Assembly: GCA_963818505.1 (NCBI GenBank)
Contig: CAWFSJ010000005.1
Location: 62,001 to 126,000 of the forward strand
Source of the DNA: JADKAV01 sp963818505
GTDB taxonomy: Bacteria > Actinomycetota > Actinomycetes > S36-B12 > UBA10799
DNA: 64,000 nt
Direction: 5' to 3'
Of the stretch, positions 59,246 to 64,000 are shown piece after piece; position 1 is the stretch's first letter; every line of letters begins with the position of its first letter. The notes under the pieces were generated by a model. That model was not told the DNA's origin, ran no database searches, and saw nothing but the letters and a program-made list of their open reading frames with translations. A program made the position numbers and the translations under genes.

Positions 59246-60211
59246 ATGCCGCTGTCGGCCGTGCCTGAGGTCCAGTACGCGATGTTGCACGGCCACCGTC
59301 GCGCGTTCGTGCGTGTGGGCCGAGGGCCTGCTCTGGTTCTTCTGCACGGGATCGGCTGCAACCACAAGACCTGGTTGCCGGTCCTGCGCCCGCTGAGCAG
59401 ACATTTCACGGTCATCGCCCCCGACCTGCTCGGACACGGCCAATCGGGCGCCCCGCGTGCCGACTACAGCATCGGCGGCTACGCCAACGGCGTGCGCGAT
59501 CTGCTTGCCGTCAACGGGATCTCGTCTGCCACCATCGTCGGTCACAGTCTCGGTGGCGGCATCGCGATGCAGTACGCCTACCAGTTCCCGCAGAGCACGC
59601 AGCGCCTCGTCCTGGTCGGCTCCGGGGGTCTGGGCAAGTCCGTTCACCCGATGATGCGGGTCATGACCGCGCCCGGGGGCGATGCGGCACTGAAGTTGCT
59701 CACTCAGCCACCGCTGCGGATCCCGGTGGTGGCCGCGCTTCAGGCGCTGCACTCCACCAATGCACCTGGCACCGTCGACCTCGCCGGGATCGCCGAGGTC
59801 CTCGACTCGCTGGGTCAACGCGGTCGGCGCAAGGCCTTCCACCACGTCCTGCGGGCAGCCGTTGACTGGCGCGGTCAGGTGATCACAATGATCGATCGTG
59901 CTTACCTGGCCGAGTCCATGCCTTCCTTGGTCGTCTGGGGCGAGAAGGACTCGATCATTCCGGTGAAGCACTCATACGCCGCTCATGCCCTGCTGCCCGG
60001 CTCCCAACTCGAGGTGATCCCTCACGCCGGGCACTTCCCCCACGAGGACGACCCCGAGCATTTCGCCTCCGCCTTGATCGACTTCATCCTCGACACCGAA
60101 CCGGCCAAGTACGACGGGCGGGCGTGGACTCGGGCGCTGGTTGCCGGACCGCGGCCGAGACGCTTCTGGGGATCGGGAACGCGCGATCGGGTCGCCTCTG
60201 TCGACGAGTAG
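59246..60211 (+). CDS. Alpha/beta hydrolase
   Basis: A 321-residue alpha/beta hydrolase. Oxyanion LLHGIGCNHKTW, nucleophile in VGHSLGGG near residue 100, acid in WGEKDSIIP and histidine in PHAGHFPHEDDPEH. No signal peptide. A GGGAG precedes the ATG at 59246. Substrate unknown; the catalytic serine is present so it is likely active. An arginine-rich C-terminal extension (PRPRRFWGSGTRDRV) is unusual for the family. Confidence 0.85.
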   Translation: MPLSAVPEVQYAMLHGHRRAFVRVGRGPALVLLHGIGCNHKTWLPVLRPLSRHFTVIAPDLLGHGQSGAPRADYSIGGYANGVRDLLAVNGISSATIVGHSLGGGIAMQYAYQFPQSTQRLVLVGSGGLGKSVHPMMRVMTAPGGDAALKLLTQPPLRIPVVAALQALHSTNAPGTVDLAGIAEVLDSLGQRGRRKAFHHVLRAAVDWRGQVITMIDRAYLAESMPSLVVWGEKDSIIPVKHSYAAHALLPGSQLEVIPHAGHFPHEDDPEHFASALIDFILDTEPAKYDGRAWTRALVAGPRPRRFWGSGTRDRVASVDE

Positions 60212-60522
60212 GCGGCGGTGGGTGTGTTCATCAAATGGCCCGACTCCGCACCCCGCATGGACCCCAACTTGAACCCTTGATCAACCTGCAGATACGGACT
60301 TCGTGGGCGGGCCACGCGCGGAGATGGCGGCACGGGCCAACGCGGTCGCGATAGTGGCCGTTTGCGGCGTGTTTGGTGCCGTATGGCCGGTGCCGCCGAC
60401 CGTGGTCGGCCTGTTCCCCCAGATCGAGGTGCTCATGGCGACCACCAGATGATTCCGGTGGCAGATCTCGGGCCTACCGCGGGAGTGAGGCCTCGGGCCC
60501 GGCTCCTTAGACTGAAACCGTC
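60212..60522. other. 310-bp gap without a recognised gene
   Basis: Between the hydrolase gene and tRNA-Arg. A 42-codon frame (60324-60452) with one hydrophobic stretch exists but has no spaced ribosome site and no recognisable similarity. I see no repeat or promoter I can support. Confidence 0.6.
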
Positions 60523-60595
60523 GCCCCCGTAGCTCAGGGGATAGAGCAGTGGTTTCCTAAACCATTTGTCGGAGGTTCGAATCCTCTCGGGGGCA
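60523..60595 (+). tRNA. tRNA-Arg (anticodon CCU)
   Basis: Cloverleaf: acceptor GCCCCCG pairs with CGGGGGC, D-arm GCTC-AGGGGATA-GAGC, anticodon stem GTGGT/ACCAT around TTCCTAA (anticodon CCT), T-arm GGAGG-TTCGAAT-CCTCT. Discriminator A; CCA not encoded. A palindromic element begins 24 bp downstream. Confidence 0.95.
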
Positions 60596-60619
60596 CAAAC
60601 TGAGACCGGCGGGCGGTTG

Positions 60620-60687
60620 GTTAGAGGTTGTGCTGTTGGTTAGCAAAAACACGCGTGGATTCGCTAACGAGGACCACAACCTCTAAC
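60620..60687. repeat. 68-bp palindromic element, copy 12
   Basis: Middles GCTGTTG (left) and GAGGACC (right); loop AACACGCGTGGA; right flank GCGGGCC. The sequence after it (CTAACGCGGGCCGGTCGGA) is repeated 43 bp on (60726) with one change, where it contains the stop codon of the MFS gene. It sits between convergent tRNA-Arg and the MFS gene. Confidence 0.95.
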
Positions 60688-60725
60688 GCGGGCCGGTCGG
60701 AGAACCAGCCACCGGGCCACCCGGG

Positions 60726-61988
60726 CTAACGCGGGCCGCTCGGAAAGCCTCGCATCGAGGGTGCGGCGGCCAGTGCGAGCAGAACAACCACCGGGACCGT
60801 CGCCACAGCGCACAGAGCCCCGTAGGAGAACTGGACCACCACAATCCCGGCAACCACCCCGCCAAGCGCTCCGGCCACATTCATCGACAAGTCCGAGAGG
60901 CCCTGGATCGAAGGCCGGTCCTCGGGTGCGGCGTCGTCGGTTAGCAGGGTTGAGCCGGCGATCAAGGTGCACGACCAGCCGAGGCCCAACAGGAACAAGC
61001 CCGCCCCCAGCATGGCGATGTCGTCGGCCGGCGCCAGCCCGCTGATCACACACGAGGCAAGCAGGATCACCGCCCCCAGCACGATGATCCGGATGCGGCC
61101 GAAGCGATCGACGGTCCAACCCACGACCGGCGACAGCGCGAACATCCCCAGCACATGGACGCTGATGACCAGCCCGATGAGCTGCAAAGAAACGTCCACA
61201 TGCGCCATGTGTACAGGAGTCATGACCATCACCATGACCATCACGACATGACCCAGCGACACCGCCGTGATCCCCAGGGCTGCCCTGCGGTGTTGGCGCA
61301 GGTGGCCTATCCCGTCCCAAAGCCGGGGATGTGCCGCGGCACTGTCGTCGCGCACCGCGAGGGAGCGAGCCAAGAGATACGGGTCCGGTCTCAGCCGCCA
61401 GGTCAGAACGGCCACCGCCAACACCAGCACGGCCGCGGCCAGCACGAACGGCCCCGTCAACTGCGGCAGGCCGGCGCGCATGGCCATCTCGCCGGAGTAC
61501 TGCAGCAGGTTCGGCCCGAGCACCGCGCCGATCGTGCCCGCCCACACCACAATCGACAGCGCCCGTCCCCGGTGAGCCTCCTGGGCAAGGTCGGTGGCCG
61601 CGTAACGGCCCTGGTACCCGGCTGCAGTGGAGACACCCAGCAGAAGGCATCCGAGCAGCACGACCCACACGACCCGGCCCACCCCGCCGATGACGACGGT
61701 CACGGCCCCGAGCGCACCGATCGCGTAGCCGGTGGACAGCGCCACACGTCGCCCTTGCGTCAACGCCAAGCGCGCCAGTGGCAGTGCGAGCAGGGCCGCT
61801 CCGAAGACCCCGGCCGTTTGTGCGAGGCCTGCGGCGCCCTCCCCACTCAAGGAGGCTGCGATCAGCGCGCCTGCCGGCAAGGACCCCGCCACCGCGATCC
61901 CGCTGAGCATCTGGGTCAGTGAAAGCGTGGTGACAGTGCGCCGCTGGACTGCGCGGACATCCAGGGTCTCGCGCAGCCCGACTGTCAT
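60726..61988 (-). CDS. Major facilitator superfamily transporter
   Basis: A 420-residue permease of about twelve hydrophobic segments with the MFS loop motif DRFGRIR between the sixth and seventh halves (GWTVDRFGRIRIIVLGA). Unusual run VVMVMVMVMTPVHMAHVDV in the middle. Likely a drug or metabolite exporter; substrate unknown. The stop lies in the duplicated flank of palindromic element 12. Divergence from the next gene is small (ApbE is 43 bp upstream on the same strand). Confidence 0.87.
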   Translation of the reverse strand: MTVGLRETLDVRAVQRRTVTTLSLTQMLSGIAVAGSLPAGALIAASLSGEGAAGLAQTAGVFGAALLALPLARLALTQGRRVALSTGYAIGALGAVTVVIGGVGRVVWVVLLGCLLLGVSTAAGYQGRYAATDLAQEAHRGRALSIVVWAGTIGAVLGPNLLQYSGEMAMRAGLPQLTGPFVLAAAVLVLAVAVLTWRLRPDPYLLARSLAVRDDSAAAHPRLWDGIGHLRQHRRAALGITAVSLGHVVMVMVMVMTPVHMAHVDVSLQLIGLVISVHVLGMFALSPVVGWTVDRFGRIRIIVLGAVILLASCVISGLAPADDIAMLGAGLFLLGLGWSCTLIAGSTLLTDDAAPEDRPSIQGLSDLSMNVAGALGGVVAGIVVVQFSYGALCAVATVPVVVLLALAAAPSMRGFPSGPR

Positions 61989-62031
61989 GCCGACAGGTTA
62001 GTTGCCAGCCCCCACCGGACGCGTAGCCCTT

Positions 62032-62793
62032 TCAGGCGACGCTGGGCAACCCCGCCGGCCCAGGGCCCTCGACCAGCGAGACCCGGCCGTCGGCCCACAC
62101 CACCAGACCCTTGCGGCTCGGCCTTGAACTCAACCAGGCGGCCGCGCTCTGACCCAGTGCGAAGGCGGCGGTGGCGTCCACATCTGCCTCGACCAGCGAA
62201 CGTGCGACGACCGTGACGCTGGCCAGCCCCTCGGGAGCCTTCCGGCTGCGGGCATCGACCAGATGCGGCCCCCGATGGGCCGTTCCGCTGGTTGCCACCG
62301 CCCCATCGCGCACGGGCACGGTAGCTAGCAGCCTGTCAGGATCCAGCGGGTGCTCGATGCCGATGTTCCACGCCGGGCCCGACTGCGCGAGGCACACCAT
62401 GTCGCCGCCGGCGGACAGGCAGAAGTCGGTCTCCGGCAAGTCGCGTAGATGCACAGCCGCCCGCTGTACCGCCCAGCCCTTGACCACGCCCGAGGGGTCC
62501 AAGCCAGGCCGCCAGATCGAGAAGGCACCACCTGAAGCCACTTCGGCCGCCCGACCGATGGCGAGCACCTCGGCCACCTCCTGCGGGCAATCGCTCAACG
62601 CGATCTCCCCGCGATCCAATCGCGAGACGAACGAGTCGGCCCTGTAGGTGCTGAAGACCCGGTCGGACCAGCGCAGGCTGTCCATGACTGCGGTCCAAGC
62701 CCGGCGCCCCGGCTCGTCGTGCGCATGCCGACCGCGCAAAGCCACGCTGATGGGCATCCCCATCACGTGTTCGACGTGTCGGGTGAGTTTCAC
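62032..62793 (-). CDS. apbE: FAD:protein FMN transferase (ApbE)
   Basis: ApbE attaches FMN covalently to a Thr in target proteins, outside the cytosol. The 253-residue protein has the family motifs RPGLDPSGVVKGWAVQRA, the GGDM flavin site, and ATSGTAHRGPHLVDARS with the metal-binding Asp/Thr pair. No lipoprotein signal is visible, so it may act at the membrane face in another way or be exported by an unseen leader. The GTG start overlaps the stop of the FMN-binding target gene (GTGA), so enzyme and target are coupled. Confidence 0.92.
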   Translation of the reverse strand: MKLTRHVEHVMGMPISVALRGRHAHDEPGRRAWTAVMDSLRWSDRVFSTYRADSFVSRLDRGEIALSDCPQEVAEVLAIGRAAEVASGGAFSIWRPGLDPSGVVKGWAVQRAAVHLRDLPETDFCLSAGGDMVCLAQSGPAWNIGIEHPLDPDRLLATVPVRDGAVATSGTAHRGPHLVDARSRKAPEGLASVTVVARSLVEADVDATAAFALGQSAAAWLSSRPSRKGLVVWADGRVSLVEGPGPAGLPSVA

Positions 62794-63206
62794 AGGCCCG
62801 CCTCGTCAAGTGCTGCCTGCAGCGATTGTAGGTACCCCACGCTGGTGACTGTCGCCCCACTGACCATCGAGATGTTAGCGTCCTGTGCCTGAAGCGTCTC
62901 GTCGACGAGGATCGGCAGGGCGTAGGCATTGATCTGCTGGTCCTTCGGATTGTCGTTCGGGTACTGCAGCACTTGCACGTCCGTCACTTGCGAACCCGTG
63001 ACGGTGATCTCCACCTGCACCTGCCCCCATTCGGTCGGTACGGACGGACCCGTGACCGTCACGGCCTGCGGCGTCTGCGGCGTGGCGGCACCGCCGGAGA
63101 TGACGGTGTCCTGACCGACCAAGGCGCCCATTGTCGACGTGTTGTACCCGAAAAGCAGGACAACGATCGTGACCGTGGTGAGTAAAGCGAAAAGAATGCG
63201 TTTCAT
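62790..63206 (-). CDS. FMN-binding membrane-anchored protein (flavinylation target)
   Basis: A 138-residue protein with an N-terminal membrane helix (ILFALLTTVTIVVLLFGY) and an FMN_bind domain. The flavinylation site is SGATVT (VSGATVTSVGYLQSL), whose Thr would receive FMN from the adjacent ApbE. It would carry electrons on the outside of the membrane between the reductase and an acceptor. Three-gene order reductase, FMN-bind, ApbE is a known extracytosolic flavin electron-transfer set. Confidence 0.9.
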   Translation of the reverse strand: MKRILFALLTTVTIVVLLFGYNTSTMGALVGQDTVISGGAATPQTPQAVTVTGPSVPTEWGQVQVEITVTGSQVTDVQVLQYPNDNPKDQQINAYALPILVDETLQAQDANISMVSGATVTSVGYLQSLQAALDEAGL

Positions 63207-63210
63207 GGAT

Positions 63211-64000
63211 TCACCATCCGAAGTTCTCGATGTGGATCTGGTCTGCTGCGACCCCTGCCCCTTCGGCGGCCAGCCGAACGGATTCGCTCCACGCAGAGGG
63301 ACCGCAGATGAACACGTCCCGACAGGCAACATCCGGCACCCAATGGCGCAGGGCACTGGTGTCGTCCAGGCCGTGAGCGCCGTCGCCGAGCCAAGAGTCG
63401 GGGCTACGTCGCGAACCAGGTAGCGCAACGACCTGCAGCCCACGTTCCTGTTGCAAGACGGCGAACTCCCTGGTGAACAGCGCAGAGTCGGTGAAGCGGT
63501 GGAGCACGATCGCCTCGCCCGGTGCGTAGTCCAAGCCCTCGGCCAGTGCCCGTAATGGTGCGATGCCGACTCCAGCCCCGATCAGAACGACCTTCGACTT
63601 GGTCCTGGCGCGTGGCGACAGGCGGCCGTACGGGCCTTCAACAAGCACCCGCGTCCCAGGGCGAATGGCGCCGGTGCGGGCGCTGTTGTCGCCGAGGGCC
63701 TTGACGCTGATCCGCAGGCTCCGGCCGTCGGGAGCAGCCGACAGCGAGTATGGGTTGCCACGGGTCCAGCCGGCGCGGCCCAGAAACCGCCAGGTGAAGA
63801 ACTGGCCGGCCTGTACGTCCAGTTCTGCCATGTGTCGACCGGTCATGTAGACCGACGCGACCCCGTCGCCCTCGTGCACGACCGACGTGACCTGCAGGCG
63901 GTGTCGCGCACTTCGCCAAAGCGGCAGTCCCACCCGGAACACGAGAATGGCAGCGGCCGCCACAGCCCAGAACGTCCACCAGTAAAGCGTCGCCAGAGGC
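63211..64000 (-). CDS. Ferric-reductase-like membrane flavoprotein, cut by the window edge
   Basis: A partial C-terminal portion of at least 263 residues. It begins inside a membrane helix (LYWWTFWAVAAAAILVFRVGLPLW) and continues into a cytosolic FAD/NAD(P)H reductase: FAD region GNPYSLSAAPDG, then NAD(P) region VVLIGAGVGIAPLRAL and the CGPSAW motif near the end. The upstream part with the transmembrane heme-type domain lies off the window. It would oxidise NAD(P)H inside and pass electrons outward to the FMN-binding protein. The stop lies four bases before that gene. Confidence 0.87.
   Translation of the reverse strand, partial: PLATLYWWTFWAVAAAAILVFRVGLPLWRSARHRLQVTSVVHEGDGVASVYMTGRHMAELDVQAGQFFTWRFLGRAGWTRGNPYSLSAAPDGRSLRISVKALGDNSARTGAIRPGTRVLVEGPYGRLSPRARTKSKVVLIGAGVGIAPLRALAEGLDYAPGEAIVLHRFTDSALFTREFAVLQQERGLQVVALPGSRRSPDSWLGDGAHGLDDTSALRHWVPDVACRDVFICGPSAWSESVRLAAEGAGVAADQIHIENFGW

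Noticed and set aside
60324..60452. 42-codon frame with one hydrophobic stretch before tRNA-Arg
   Set aside because: GGAG directly touches the ATG, there is no recognisable similarity and codon bias is weak. Kept only as a note.

Overview
The window is high-GC bacterial DNA from an actinomycete (Actinomycetota). Evidence: a WhiB protein, a GroEL with a His-rich tail in a groES-groEL pair under CIRCE control, GuaB3 next to GuaB, a mycobacterial ChoD-type GMC oxidoreductase, a Glp/GlpR division pair, a protein O-mannosyltransferase divergent from rsmI, and many GTG starts. From memory, two gene blocks match M. tuberculosis order: guaA-choD-guaB3-guaB2-whiB3-groEL1-groES-tsaD-rimI-tsaB-tsaE-alr-nnr, and eno-mazG-lipoprotein-mfd-pth-rplY-prs-glmU-ispE-rsmA-tatD-metG-rsmI/pmt-glpR-rimJ-glp-galU. 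They meet here near 29.4-29.8 kb. The genus cannot be named from the sequence alone.

Layout. 0-6.3 kb: edge of a secreted protein gene, guaA, a TDT-family transporter, and a sulfonate-type ABC transporter followed by an Rrf2 regulator. 6.3-13.4 kb: ChoD-like oxidoreductase and aldehyde dehydrogenase, an L,D-transpeptidase, guaB3 and guaB. 13.4-19.2 kb: regulatory genes (BldM-like response regulator, helical-repeat protein, MerR regulator with a cobalamin-type domain divergent from whiB) and groES-groEL with two CIRCE operators. 19.2-23.4 kb: tandem repeat array, a methyltransferase, a secreted lipase, a diguanylate cyclase remnant and a small membrane protein. 23.4-29.4 kb: a chain of overlapping genes for t6A tRNA modification (tsaD, tsaB, tsaE) with rimI, a hydrolase and alr, followed closely by nnr. 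29.7-46.3 kb: housekeeping genes (glycolysis, repair, translation, PRPP, cell-wall precursor, isoprenoid, rRNA methylation, metG). 46.5-55 kb: rsmI/pmt, the Glp-GlpR division module, galU and an ABC exporter. 55-64 kb: ferritin, two secreted peptidases, a probable 2-oxoglutarate oxygenase, a hydrolase, an MFS permease, and a membrane flavoprotein electron-transfer operon (reductase, FMN-binding protein, ApbE) running off the right edge. Three tRNA genes are present: Gln(UUG), Ala(CGC), Arg(CCU).

The most unusual feature is a family of at least 12 copies of a 68-bp palindromic element at seven intergenic loci (about 9.7, 19.3-19.75, 29.5-29.7, 38.0-38.2, 46.4, 56.4 and 60.6 kb). Each has 12-bp outer arms (GTTAGAGGTTGT and complement), a variable 7-base segment, 9-bp inner arms and a 12-base loop usually centred on ACGCGT. 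Three loci carry tandem duplications of the element with its local flank. The loop is inverted relative to its flanks between loci. No transposase is encoded nearby and there is no T-tract, so neither a conventional insertion sequence nor a classical terminator explains the family.

Genes are tightly packed and many neighbours overlap by one or four bases (TGATG, ATGA, GTGA), implying translational coupling. Coordinates, motif positions and repeat alignments were read by eye. Family assignments rest on recognised motifs and remembered homologues, not on searches.
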